A stretch of 64,000 nucleotides of DNA, taken from Daejeonella sp. (lineage in GTDB: Bacteria > Bacteroidota > Bacteroidia > Sphingobacteriales > Sphingobacteriaceae). The notes under the pieces are model-generated. The model searched no databases. It worked only from the letters and a program-made list of their open reading frames with translations, and had not been told where the DNA came from. This document shows positions 19,978 to 28,344 of the stretch, in pieces (the first letter of the stretch is position 1; every line of letters starts with the position of its first letter). Position numbers and translations under genes: made by a program. The stretch covers positions 1-64,000 of the forward strand of contig NZ_JAFEIG010000020.1 of the NCBI RefSeq assembly GCF_017495225.1, written 5' to 3'.

Positions 19978-21048
19978 TTATTTAACCGTTACATTAGCAC
20001 CTTCAAAAAGATTTATGAAGCCATTTGTTACAATTACATCACCTACATTTAATCCATTTGAAACAACTGCTTTGTTCTTTATTTTATTTGATATAGTGAT
20101 GTTTTGCAAAAGGGCTTTGCCATTTTTCACTATGTAAACTTGCGGTTGGTTTTCAGTGCCTTGTATGGCAGAAGTCGGAATTACAATTCCCTTTCCAGAC
20201 GTTTCGCTTTTGAGTAAAACATTACCAAACATCCCAGATTTTATTTTTAAGTCGGTTGTGTTATTTACCGTAAACTGAACAGGAAAACTACTACCCATAT
20301 TAGCTTTACTGCCAATCATAGTAGTTTTTCCAGTCAATAAAATTTCAGAATAAGCATCTGCCGAAAGAGAATAGCTTTGATTTAATTTGAACTGGCTTAA
20401 ATCTTTTTCGGCAACATTTACGGTGAATTTTAAAGTTGTAATGTCTGTTATTTGGAGCAATGGAACGCCCGGTGCAGCAAAAGCTCCTTCTTCACTAAGC
20501 TTTGCAGTAACTACTCCGCTAAAAGGTGCTTTAATAGTGGTTTTGTTTAGCTGCTCCAACAAAGTTGCTTTCTGAACTTTTGCAGATTTCAAACCTAACT
20601 CCGCCTTTTCTAATTGAACGCCTTGGATTGCATCTGCTTTAGCTAAAATCGTATAACGGTTTATATCTGCTACCAAACCTTCAATTTGCACTTCTATGGT
20701 TTGCAGTTGCAATTTCAATAATGAATTATCCAACTGAATTAATGATTGACCTTTTTTCACATAGCTTCCTAAATCAACTAAAACATCATTTATCTTTCCT
20801 TGTATTTCGGCACTTATTTTAGTTTCCTTATTAGGTTCAAATGTTCCAGAATAAGAAATTTCGGTATTCACATTTTTAATTTGCAAGGTATCTACCTGAA
20901 CATATTTTACTTGTTCTTTATCGTATTGATACACTTTACTCTGCGTAATTTCTTTGTTGTTTTTCAACTTAATTACCACAATGGCAATTATCGCCAACGG
21001 AATGATGACGTAGAGTGCTTTTTTTAGGATTGATGATTTTGTGTTCAT
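19978..21048 (-). CDS. RND efflux membrane fusion (periplasmic adaptor) protein
   Basis: A 356-residue AcrA/MexA-like adaptor that joins the pump to the outer-membrane channel. An N-terminal anchor helix (KALYVIIPLAIIAIVVI, residues 10-26) without lipobox holds it in the inner membrane. The lipoyl half-motifs are GKINDVLVDLGSYVKKGQSL and TIKAPFSGVVTAKLSEEG, with a short alpha-hairpin (about 115-165) between them. The beta-barrel and membrane-proximal domains follow, ending in GLNVGDVIVTNGFINLFEG. It lies 8 bp after the tolC-like gene and 12 bp before the pump gene. Confidence 0.92.
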   Translation of the reverse strand: MNTKSSILKKALYVIIPLAIIAIVVIKLKNNKEITQSKVYQYDKEQVKYVQVDTLQIKNVNTEISYSGTFEPNKETKISAEIQGKINDVLVDLGSYVKKGQSLIQLDNSLLKLQLQTIEVQIEGLVADINRYTILAKADAIQGVQLEKAELGLKSAKVQKATLLEQLNKTTIKAPFSGVVTAKLSEEGAFAAPGVPLLQITDITTLKFTVNVAEKDLSQFKLNQSYSLSADAYSEILLTGKTTMIGSKANMGSSFPVQFTVNNTTDLKIKSGMFGNVLLKSETSGKGIVIPTSAIQGTENQPQVYIVKNGKALLQNITISNKIKNKAVVSNGLNVGDVIVTNGFINLFEGANVTVK

Positions 21049-21056
21049 TGTGACAA

Positions 21057-22391
21057 TTATTTAGTTGTTGAAATATTTCCTGTGAGTTTTTTTAGTTCTA
21101 AATCTGCTTTTAGATAATCAATTACAGCAGTCAGATATGTTTGTTGTGCTTCACGTAAAGCGTTGTCTGCAAGCAAAACATCTGTTAAACTTGCTGTTCC
21201 TAGTTTCTGTTGAAGTATCGTTTGATCATAAATTGTTTGAGCCAATTGGATTTGTTCTGTTGTTGTTTCTACCGTTTTTTTAGCGACTTCTTTTTGCATT
21301 TTTGAATTTTGAACCTGCATATTATTTTGTTCGGTAAATAATCCAAATTGAAGTTCATTATTATGAAGTTCAAATCTTTTCTGATTAATTTTTCGTTGTG
21401 TAACCGTTCCGTTAAATAGTGGATAAGAGAGTTGAATACCGGCAAAACCAATTGGATAGAATTTTAGAAAATCATTCGGTAGCTTGTCATATCCAAAACC
21501 TGTTGTTCCATACATTCCAATAAGATTTATTGAAGGTAAAAACCTTGATTTGTTTAATGTGCTTAATTCACTCAACAATAAGCGGTTTTGAGTTTTTATG
21601 ATACGAATATCTAAAATTGACGAAGGTGTATATTCATTTGCGGTTTGATATTGAATGTTTGGCTCAATTTGTAGATTTTGCTCGATTGAAATACCCATAT
21701 TGAATTTCAGCGCATTTAAAACTTGCTCGTATTTACTTTTTATGCTTAATTTTTGTGTAGTTAATTGTGCAACTTGTAATTTCACCTTGCTTACATCAGT
21801 TCCTTTGGCAAGCAATTGTTCGTTGAGTAGTTGCATATTTTTTAGAAGTCTTTCAGCATTTACAAAGTTGCTGTCGATAAATGCCAATTGATTATGTAAA
21901 ATTTGTGCATTGTAATACAGATTGGAAATTTCAAAAAAGATTTGCTCTTCAGTTTTTAGGTATTGTAATTCAGTTAATTCCGATGCAATTTTAGTTGTTT
22001 GAATTGCTCCGTAAACTTGCGGATTATACAAAGGCATTGACAATTGCAAGTTTGCATTTATGTTGTGTGGAACGCCAAATTGAGCTTCTTTAAACTGACC
22101 TTCTGGAGCTGTCGGATTAAATGTTGATAATGGCATTAACTGGTATGGCAAATTGGTAAAATACTTGTAATCCGCATTGGCTGTTACTTTCGGTATTAAA
22201 TTGGCTTTGGCTTCATTCTTTTTTTGCTCACCAATAGCCATATTGTTTCTGCTCATTTGCAGGTTTTTGTTATAAATCTGTGCTGTGTCAATACATTGCT
22301 GCAAAGTGCTGACTTGAGCTTGAGATGAATAAACTCCTATTAAAAAAAATAGTAGGAATACTGTTTGTTTGTGAATGTTTACTAACTTCAT
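21057..22391 (-). CDS. TolC-family outer membrane efflux channel
   Basis: 444 residues with a signal peptide (TVFLLFFLIGVYSSQAQ, cleavage after about residue 25) and two outer-membrane-efflux repeats of coiled-coil helices plus beta strands. Typical repeat starts are STLQQCIDTAQIYNKNLQ and the later NRLLLSELSTLNKSRFLPS. Three copies form the channel through outer membrane and periplasm. It lies 15 bp after the cupin gene and 8 bp before the adaptor gene, so the whole tripartite pump is encoded in one operon. Confidence 0.92.
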   Translation of the reverse strand: MKLVNIHKQTVFLLFFLIGVYSSQAQVSTLQQCIDTAQIYNKNLQMSRNNMAIGEQKKNEAKANLIPKVTANADYKYFTNLPYQLMPLSTFNPTAPEGQFKEAQFGVPHNINANLQLSMPLYNPQVYGAIQTTKIASELTELQYLKTEEQIFFEISNLYYNAQILHNQLAFIDSNFVNAERLLKNMQLLNEQLLAKGTDVSKVKLQVAQLTTQKLSIKSKYEQVLNALKFNMGISIEQNLQIEPNIQYQTANEYTPSSILDIRIIKTQNRLLLSELSTLNKSRFLPSINLIGMYGTTGFGYDKLPNDFLKFYPIGFAGIQLSYPLFNGTVTQRKINQKRFELHNNELQFGLFTEQNNMQVQNSKMQKEVAKKTVETTTEQIQLAQTIYDQTILQQKLGTASLTDVLLADNALREAQQTYLTAVIDYLKADLELKKLTGNISTTK

Positions 22392-22406
22392 TGGTCATTT
22401 TTTTTT

Positions 22407-22697
22407 TTACTTAATTAAAACTAGTTGAGAAGAAACAGTAGCATAAAGCCAGTGTTTAACATTTGGTAAAATATTTACAAAATCGCCTTGTTCCAATTTG
22501 AATTGTTGCTCATTTTCATCCTCATAGTTAATCGTTCCCGATACGCAAATTAGTAAAGCTGGGGTTTTGGTGATGTGTTGCTTCAAAGTGCCATTTCTTT
22601 TAATATTAATCGCGGTAACTATCCCAATTCCGCCTTTAAATAGTTCAATGGCTGATACATCACTATCCTGTTTGTCTAATTCGTTTAAATTTTTCAC
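22407..22697 (-). CDS. Small cupin-domain protein
   Basis: 96 residues forming a single cupin barrel, visible in LLICVSGTINYEDENEQQ, the LEQGDFVNILPNVKHWL segment and SSQLVLIK. One metal-type histidine (KHWL) remains; the first-motif histidines are not obvious, so an enzyme role is doubtful and a ligand-sensing or binding role more likely. The start is GTG, which shares four bases (GTGA) with the tetR stop codon, indicating translational coupling to the regulator. Such cupins accompany TetR-RND operons in other Bacteroidota; the actual role is unknown. Confidence 0.75.
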   Translation of the reverse strand: MKNLNELDKQDSDVSAIELFKGGIGIVTAINIKRNGTLKQHITKTPALLICVSGTINYEDENEQQFKLEQGDFVNILPNVKHWLYATVSSQLVLIK

Positions 22698-23284
22698 TTC
22701 GATTTAATTAAGGTTAATACAGCCTGAATCATATTGTCACCGTTGCTTTTTATATCAAACTGAAAGTTCGCAACCCTCCATTTATACATTTGTAATCGGA
22801 AAGTTCCCATCACGATATGAATTAACTCATGAGATGTAATGGAATTAGTGAAAAAGTTTTTTTGTTGACCTTCATTTATGATAGGCATCAAGTGCTTCAT
22901 TTTAACCTTCATAATTTTTAAAATGGTTTCATTGATACGTTCACTTTCTTCCATCAATCCGTCAGAGAATACTGCCACTACAAAATGCGGATGCTTTTTA
23001 AAGAATGAAAATTGGTTTTGAAACAGCGTTATAAATTTTTCTTCGGGCGATTGTTCACTGTTAATTGCATTAGTATAGCGCTCATCCATACTTTGAGCAA
23101 GATACTCAAGCAAGGCAATTATGATTTCTTCCTTGCTTGTAAAGTGTCTGTAAATGGCACTTTCAGAAAATTTCATTTCCTTAGCCAAGTTCTTAATTGT
23201 TAGCCCACTTATTCCCGAAGCAGTCAATATTTTTCCTGCTGCTTCAATGATTTCGAGCTGTCTATCTGAAATTGTTGCAGTCAT
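22694..23284 (-). CDS. TetR/AcrR-family transcriptional regulator of the efflux operon
   Basis: 196 residues. The N-terminal helix-turn-helix (about 8-55) shows the family pattern IIEAAGKILTASGISGLTIK then FSESAIYRHFTSKEEI. The C-terminal ligand-binding domain is all-helical. It likely represses the operon it belongs to until a toxic compound binds: a perfect AGTGAAT/ATTCACT palindrome overlaps the predicted start of transcription at 23715-23728. It is separated by one base from the upstream decayed gene and overlaps the cupin start by 4 bp. Confidence 0.9.
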   Translation of the reverse strand: MTATISDRQLEIIEAAGKILTASGISGLTIKNLAKEMKFSESAIYRHFTSKEEIIIALLEYLAQSMDERYTNAINSEQSPEEKFITLFQNQFSFFKKHPHFVVAVFSDGLMEESERINETILKIMKVKMKHLMPIINEGQQKNFFTNSITSHELIHIVMGTFRLQMYKWRVANFQFDIKSNGDNMIQAVLTLIKSK

Positions 23285-23285
23285 A

Positions 23286-23695
23286 TTATTTGTTTATCGA
23301 GTTCATTTTCAAAAAGGCAATTCCTAACCAAACTACAGATGCGGTCATTGCAATTGCACCGATCAATACTAAAGCAGGAGGTAAGCCAAAATACACTTCT
23401 GTTAATATTCCTATTGGCATTAATAAGCCTGTAAGTGCCAACCAAGAAATAGTTTTCACGTTTTGTAATTTGTCTCTGAAATGTAAAAGCAAATAGCCAA
23501 TTAGGATGTTTAGAAAGGCAAACAAGTTACCGTGAACGTGAGCCAATCTGCTTTCGAAATGTTTTCCTATGCTGTATGAGTTTACCCATTCTTCTTTACC
23601 TGGTACAAAGTCTTTTTAATATATTAGGAGAAAGCCGTAGCGATAAAAAGCCTCATTATCAGGAAGCCTATTGCAAAGTTGTTTTTAGCGTTCAT
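23286..23695 (-). pseudogene. Decayed small membrane protein gene at the head of the efflux operon
   Basis: The ATG at 23695 opens MNAKNNFAIGFLIMRLFIAT and hits TAA at 23624-23626 after 23 codons. A different frame is open from 23615 to the stop at 23286 and encodes KDFVPGKEEWVNSYSIGKHF, RLAHVHGNLFAFLNILIGYL and two or three further membrane helices. That frame also carries a TAA (23616-23618) at the junction. Rejoining the two gives a protein of about 135 residues with four helices. The 410-bp span is not a multiple of three, so an indel plus a nonsense codon (or a small deletion) broke it. The family is an unnamed one to me, with a conserved His-Gly-Asn in a helix. It could also restart at the internal ATG (23546). 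Confidence 0.75.
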
Positions 23696-23714
23696 CTCGT
23701 TTATATTTTAAGTA

Positions 23715-23728
23715 AGTGAATATTCACT
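23715..23728. promoter_or_regulatory. Candidate TetR operator
   Basis: A perfect 14-bp palindrome, AGTGAATATTCACT, starting 3 bp downstream of the -7 box of the leftward promoter, so bound repressor would cover the transcription start. Its size and symmetry fit a TetR-family dimer, and the regulator is encoded in the operon it precedes. Confidence 0.7.
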
Positions 23729-23731
23729 CTT

Positions 23732-23763
23732 CAAAGATAATTAAATTATGTTCACAGTTTCAA
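23732..23763 (-). promoter_or_regulatory. Promoter of the RND efflux operon
   Basis: Read leftward: TTG at 23763-23761 (-33 element), a 21-bp spacer, then TATCTTTG at 23739-23732 (-7 element, exact TAnnTTTG). This is the most complete Bacteroidota promoter in the window. The operator palindrome lies just downstream. Confidence 0.7.
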
Positions 23764-23814
23764 GTTTTTTTCAAGAAAACTTTAAAATACGAGGAAAATC
23801 ATCCTGGTTCGGTG

Positions 23815-24225
23815 GGTAATTGGCTCTTTTGGGATTTGTTTGTGTGTCGAGTTGTGTTGAGGCAAACCCCAAATGTACCAATGTGGGTAGGCTAAATTTA
23901 TTTTATTAAATGTGCGGTGGGGAAATTTTTAAAATCTTGCGTTGGCTTTAGTGTCGGCAAATTAGTCTGGTCGGTATCTAGGTACAGCGGAATTTTCAAC
24001 CGAGTTTTTGTCGCACGAAAGTTAGTTTGGAAATCAAAAGTCTAGTCGTTTTGTTGTCCGTCTTACGGTTGCACGGTCGTCTTTTAGGCTTGCTTATAAG
24101 GTTTCTACGCTTGGCGAGGTTGCAAACTGCGGAACTGATTATTTTCTGTTTAAGATAAAATTTCTTGCGAAACGTGAATTTATTACAAAATTCGCAATCT
24201 TGCCAAACTCTTGTTGAACTGGTTA
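23815..24225. other. GT-rich non-coding segment with hairpins (right)
   Basis: About 410 bp between the efflux operon promoter and the end of the broken GNAT gene. It is G+T rich on the rightward strand. Hairpins are seen at 23828-23873 (11-bp arms TTTGGGATTTG/CAAACCCCAAA with one G-A mismatch, 24-base loop) and at 24165-24197 (TTGCGAA/TTCGCAA). An 86-codon ORF on the leftward strand covers part of it but has no protein-like composition. Confidence 0.5.
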
Positions 24226-24765
24226 TTATTCTTTGTTTATTTCGTACCAAACACATTTTTTAAATTCAGGAAATTCTCTTAATTCTGGGTGATTGAATTC
24301 ACCTTTTCTTATCATTCCAATTTTTTTCATAACGTTCTCTGATTAATTGTTTTTAACAGTACAAATTGCGAAAACCTTATCAATCCCTATTTTACTAAAT
24401 GCAAATTCAATACATCTTTTTGCTCCTTCTGTTGCATAACCTTTCCCCCAAGCAGATTTTTTCAAGCGCCAACCAATATCAGTAGCTGGGCTAAATTCGG
24501 TTTTATATTCCTGAAATGCCAAACCACTAAATCCAATAAATTCTCCTGTTTTAACTATTTCATTTGCAAAATAGGTGTAACCATTCTTTTCATAATGACT
24601 TTGAAGTCGTTCAATCAATTTGGCTGTATCTTGATTTGTCAGAGTTTTGGGGAAATGTTCCATTACATCTGAATCCGTATTCATTTTACTAAATTCGGTC
24701 AAGTCTTCCATTGTCCAGTTCCGAAAACCAAGTCTGTCAGATTTGAATATGTATTTGTCTTTCAA
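24226..24765 (-). pseudogene. GNAT acetyltransferase gene interrupted by one in-frame stop
   Basis: A RimJ-like N-acetyltransferase of 179 codons if read through. The first 140 residues (KSDRLGFRNWTMEDLTEF, GDIGWRLKKSAWGKGYATEG-like acetyl-CoA loop, then VFAICTVKNN) end at TAA (24343-24345). In the same frame the family's C-terminus follows: SENVMKKIGMIRKGEFNHP and a terminal CVWYEINKE. The stop replaces the position where related proteins usually have Gln, so CAA to TAA is the simplest event. The start codon is a TTG, and no ATG is available. Acetyl-CoA-dependent amine acetylation is the family role; the substrate is unknown. A 140-residue truncated product would lack the last strand and helix. 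Confidence 0.85.
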
Positions 24766-24790
24766 GTTCTGGTTTTTAATGTTTGCTAAC

Positions 24791-24849
24791 TAATGTCTCA
24801 TATCTCACATCCAATGTCTCACATCTCACATCTAGTGTCTCACATCTCA
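24791..24849 (-). repeat. GATGTGAGAC-type repeat array, right edge of the accessory island
   Basis: Read leftward from the ruvB stop: TGAGATGTGAGACACTAGA, TGTGAGATGTGAGACATTGG, ATGTGAGATATGAGACATTA. That is five GATGTGAGA-like units in which the first TGA is the ruvB stop codon. It is in inverted orientation relative to the array at 16508-16545. Confidence 0.8.
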
Positions 24850-25869
24850 AAACAACTTCCCCGTCTGGCCAGATTTTATTCTTCCTAGATGTTTATAAGC
24901 GATATCCGTACATTCTCTACCTCTGGAAGTCCGCATGATATAACCTTCTTGGATTAGGAATGGCTCGTAAACTTCCTCAATAGTGCCTTCTTCTTCACCA
25001 ACAGCTGTAGCAATGGTTTTTAATCCCACAGGACCACCCTTAAATTTATCGATGATGGTCATTAAGATTTTATTATCCATCTCATCTAGACCATGTTCAT
25101 CCACATTTAAAGCGTTTAAGGCATATTTAGCTATTTCAGTATCGATTGAACCTGTACCTTTAATTTGAGCAAAATCGCGTGTTCTTCTTAAAAGAGCATT
25201 GGCAATACGAGGTGTTCCGCGACTTCTTCGCGCAATTTCAAAGGCTCCCTCTTCAGATATTTCTGTTTTGAGAATATCTGCCGATCTTAGAACAATACTT
25301 GTTAAAAGTTTAGCATCATAATACTCTAAGCGACTATTTATACCGAATCGGGCCCTTAGAGGTGCTGTAAGTAATCCTGAACGGGTAGTAGCCCCCACCA
25401 AAGTGAATGGATTTAATGAAATTTGTACAGAGCGTGCATTAGGGCCCGTCTCAAGCATGATATCTATCTTGAAGTCCTCCATAGCAGAATACAGATATTC
25501 TTCAACTAGCGGACTTAAACGATGTATTTCATCTATGAAAAGAATATCGCCTTCTTCCAAATTGGTTAATAATCCGGCAAGATCTCCTGGTTTATCTAAA
25601 ACGGGTCCAGAAGTTATTCGAATATTAACTCCCATTTCATTGGCAATGATATGGGATAGGGTAGTTTTTCCTAATCCTGGAGGGCCATGTAATAAAACAT
25701 GGTCTAATGCTTCTCCTCTAAGTTTAGCTGCTTGAACAAAAATTCGTAAATTCTCTAAAATTTTATGCTGGCCGGTAAAATCTTCAAAAACTTGAGGACG
25801 CAAAACTTTTTCAATCTCCCTTTCTATGGGTGAAAGATTTTCTTCTGCGGGATCTAAGTTTTCATTCAT
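24847..25869 (-). CDS. ruvB: Holliday junction branch migration helicase RuvB
   Basis: A 340-residue AAA+ motor that, with RuvA, drives branch migration of Holliday junctions as hexameric rings. Walker A is GPPGLGKTT (Lys68), Walker [11 protein letters not shown], sensor 1 GATTRSG, and the arginine finger region lies in [13 protein letters not shown]-terminal winged helix ends in [13 protein letters not shown]. The length is standard. The stop codon is part of the repeat array downstream. A TATCTTTA near-match to the -7 box lies about 25 bp before the ATG. RuvA and RuvC genes are not in the window. Confidence 0.97.
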   Translation of the reverse strand: MNENLDPAEENLSPIEREIEKVLRPQVFEDFTGQHKILENLRIFVQAAKLRGEALDHVLLHGPPGLGKTTLSHIIANEMGVNIRITSGPVLDKPGDLAGLLTNLEEGDILFIDEIHRLSPLVEEYLYSAMEDFKIDIMLETGPNARSVQISLNPFTLVGATTRSGLLTAPLRARFGINSRLEYYDAKLLTSIVLRSADILKTEISEEGAFEIARRSRGTPRIANALLRRTRDFAQIKGTGSIDTEIAKYALNALNVDEHGLDEMDNKILMTIIDKFKGGPVGLKTIATAVGEEEGTIEEVYEPFLIQEGYIMRTSRGRECTDIAYKHLGRIKSGQTGKLF

Positions 25870-25918
25870 TTTGGAGATGATAAATATTAGGTATAAAGAT
25901 AAAAATTGATTTTTAGTA

Positions 25919-26659
25919 TCAAGAATCTATCTTTCTAGAATAATTTCTGAAAAAGCTATTCAATTTAATCTGAATTACCCCTAAAAAGGCCTCTCTAAAT
26001 ATTTTAGTGCTCATTTTTGAAGTCCCTTCCGTTCTATCTGTGAAAATAATGGGTACTTCAACCACCTCAAAACCATATTTTATGGCAGTAAATTTCATTT
26101 CAATTTGAAAGGCATAGCCAATAAATTTAATTTTATGAAGCGGAATAGTTTCTAAAACGATGCGCTTATAACATTTAAATCCGGCAGTAGCATCTTGAAT
26201 AGATATTCTTGTGATAAATCTGACATAAACTGATGCAAAATAAGACATTAAAACTCTGCTCATTGGCCAGTTTACAACATTTACTCCTTTAATGTATCTC
26301 GATCCAATAGCTAAATCAGCACCATCAATACAGGCATTTTTTAATTTTATGAGATCATCTGGATTATGCGAAAAATCAGCATCCATCTCAAAAATATAGT
26401 CATAATGACGCTCAAGAGCCCATTTGAAGCCATGTATATAAGCGGTACCTAAGCCAAGTTTGCCCTTACGTTCTTCAATATGAAGTAAACCCTGATATTC
26501 TTCTTGCAGTTTTTTAACAATATCAGCGGTTCCATCAGGCGATCCATCATCAACAATCAAAACGTGAAAAACATCAGGAAGAGAGAACACCTTCCGAATA
26601 ATATTCTCGATGTTCTCTTTCTCGTTATAAGTGGGAATTATGACTAGACTATTGGACAT
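25919..26659 (-). CDS. Polyprenol monophosphomannose synthase-like glycosyltransferase (GT2)
   Basis: A 246-residue family 2 glycosyltransferase similar to dolichol-phosphate mannose synthases. It transfers a sugar, usually mannose, from a nucleotide sugar to undecaprenyl phosphate at the cytoplasmic membrane face. Motifs: [23 protein letters not shown], the metal-binding [12 protein letters not shown] (DAD), and [12 protein letters not shown]. There is no C-terminal membrane helix, so it is the soluble form. It starts 35 bp after the peptide transporter stop on the same strand and ends about 50 bp before the ruvB start. Confidence 0.88.
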   Translation of the reverse strand: MSNSLVIIPTYNEKENIENIIRKVFSLPDVFHVLIVDDGSPDGTADIVKKLQEEYQGLLHIEERKGKLGLGTAYIHGFKWALERHYDYIFEMDADFSHNPDDLIKLKNACIDGADLAIGSRYIKGVNVVNWPMSRVLMSYFASVYVRFITRISIQDATAGFKCYKRIVLETIPLHKIKFIGYAFQIEMKFTAIKYGFEVVEVPIIFTDRTEGTSKMSTKIFREAFLGVIQIKLNSFFRNYSRKIDS

Positions 26660-26694
26660 AAAAACTCATTAAAAATGATATAATAACTAGTTTT

Positions 26695-28230
26695 TTATTC
26701 AATTCCATGCATTTTTTTCTTCAAAAGGTTCTTTAGCAAAATTAAAACTAAACCAGCAACACCTGTTGCTACAACAAAGATTGTGAAGAAGCCTGACATA
26801 GATGATTCTTCAGCTATAGAATCCATGAAACTAGCCATAAATCCTCCTAAATAATTTGCTAATGCGGTTGCTCCAAACCAAATACCAAACATTAATCCTA
26901 CATATTTTTTAGGAGATAATTTACTGATGTAGGATAAACCTACAGGAGAAACACAAAGTTCGCCCATAGTATGAAATAAATAGGCTAAACACAGCCAAAT
27001 TATGCTTACTTGAGCTAATTTAGCACCATTTGGTATCGCTAATGAACCAAAAACCAATGCTCCAAAACCAACTGCAACTAGAATTAAACCTAAGGCAAAT
27101 TTTACTGGTCCTGAGGGACTAAATTTACTCGATGAAAGTTTTATCCATAATGCTGAAAAAACGGGTGCTAACAAGATAATAAATAATGAGTTTAAGGTTT
27201 GAAACCATGAAGCGGGGATTTCTAAGGCCTGATCATTAAATTGTCTGTCAAGCATCCATATAGCAAGTCCCCATATTGTTAAAACACTTAATCCCATTGC
27301 CAAAACAGTCATTTGATAGCTTCTTCCAATTTTGGATGCCATATTTATCCAAAGCCATGTTAAAACTGCCAAAGGAACAATTGTAATGATAGTATTTATG
27401 ATTTTAAATGCATTTGCTGCAAGTCCGGGACTCAAAGTTCTATCTGTATAATCTCTCGCGTATAAATTCATGGATGATCCAGCTTGTTCAAAAGCAAGCC
27501 AAAAGAAAATAGTGAAAAATGAGAATACACCAATCACAATTAAACGATCGCGATCAACTTTGGAAAGGGGTTCATTTGAAACAACTAATTTGTCATCTTC
27601 AGTTTTTTTCAATGGTCTTTCACCTATTTCACCAAAGAATTTACGAGCAAACCAAAATTGAACTAAGCCTAAAAGCATAAAAATTCCGGCTAAACCAAAA
27701 CCATAATGCCATCCCACTGATTCACCGATATAACCACATAGTAAAATTCCAAGAAAAGCTCCAGTGTTAATTCCCATGTAGAAAATAGTATATGCAGAAT
27801 CCTTTAATTGGCTTCCATCAGGGTATAATTGTCCTACCATAGATGAAATATTTGGTTTAAAGAAACCATTACCTAATATTAAAAACGCACAACCTAAATA
27901 AAATGCTGGAATCGCATCAATTGCTAAAACAACATGTCCTATAGTCATTAAAAGGCCTCCAATAAGAATCGCTTTTTTATAGCCCCATAACTTATCAGCT
28001 ATTAGTCCGCCAATGATAGGTGTAATATAAACTAAACCAGTGTACCAACCATAAAGCATGCTTGCATCAGCTCTGCTCCAAGCTTGACCTCCATCAGCGA
28101 GTGAAGCTGTAAGGTATAAAACAAACAGTACACGCATTCCATAATAACTGAATCGTTCCCACATTTCTGTGAAGAATAAAATAAAAAGACCTAGTGGATG
28201 GCCAATTAATTGTTTTTGTTGTAATTCCAT
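26695..28230 (-). CDS. Proton-dependent oligopeptide transporter (POT/PTR family)
   Basis: 511 residues with 12-14 predicted membrane helices. It takes up di- and tripeptides using the proton gradient. The family's proton-coupling motif ExxER is present as EMWERFSYYGMR (near residue 21-28). The PTR2 signature is seen as FYMGINTGAFLGILLCGYIGE (conserved Gly pattern, near 150), and FWLAFEQAGSSMNLYARD marks the second half. It is divergent from the DUF819 gene and 35 bp upstream of the glycosyltransferase gene. Confidence 0.93.
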   Translation of the reverse strand: MELQQKQLIGHPLGLFILFFTEMWERFSYYGMRVLFVLYLTASLADGGQAWSRADASMLYGWYTGLVYITPIIGGLIADKLWGYKKAILIGGLLMTIGHVVLAIDAIPAFYLGCAFLILGNGFFKPNISSMVGQLYPDGSQLKDSAYTIFYMGINTGAFLGILLCGYIGESVGWHYGFGLAGIFMLLGLVQFWFARKFFGEIGERPLKKTEDDKLVVSNEPLSKVDRDRLIVIGVFSFFTIFFWLAFEQAGSSMNLYARDYTDRTLSPGLAANAFKIINTIITIVPLAVLTWLWINMASKIGRSYQMTVLAMGLSVLTIWGLAIWMLDRQFNDQALEIPASWFQTLNSLFIILLAPVFSALWIKLSSSKFSPSGPVKFALGLILVAVGFGALVFGSLAIPNGAKLAQVSIIWLCLAYLFHTMGELCVSPVGLSYISKLSPKKYVGLMFGIWFGATALANYLGGFMASFMDSIAEESSMSGFFTIFVVATGVAGLVLILLKNLLKKKMHGIE

Positions 28231-28344
28231 ATAATTTGATAATTGGTAATTTTGTTTTATTTTTTTAATGTTTATCGATTAAAAAGTTCAATTATAATTA
28301 AATTTTACTAAAATTGATGCTAAATATATTCTTAAAAAATTAAA

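Larger units (their letters stand above)
16511..24790. other. Accessory island between inverted repeat arrays
   Basis: An 8.3-kb block holding the RND efflux operon, one decayed gene at its head, a broken GNAT gene and two GT-rich non-coding segments (16550-16872 and 23815-24225). Its edges coincide with GATGTGAGAC arrays in opposite orientation that touch the stop codons of the flanking genes. There is no integrase, transposase or tRNA. Island status is inferred from edges, composition and gene decay. In other Bacteroidota, as I recall, queG and ruvB are often close neighbours, which would make this an insertion between them. Confidence 0.55.

Noticed and set aside
23996..24256. 86-codon leftward ORF in the right GT-rich segment
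   Set aside because: It overlaps the true C-terminus of the GNAT gene in another frame, and its Arg/Lys/Asn-rich composition is not protein-like.
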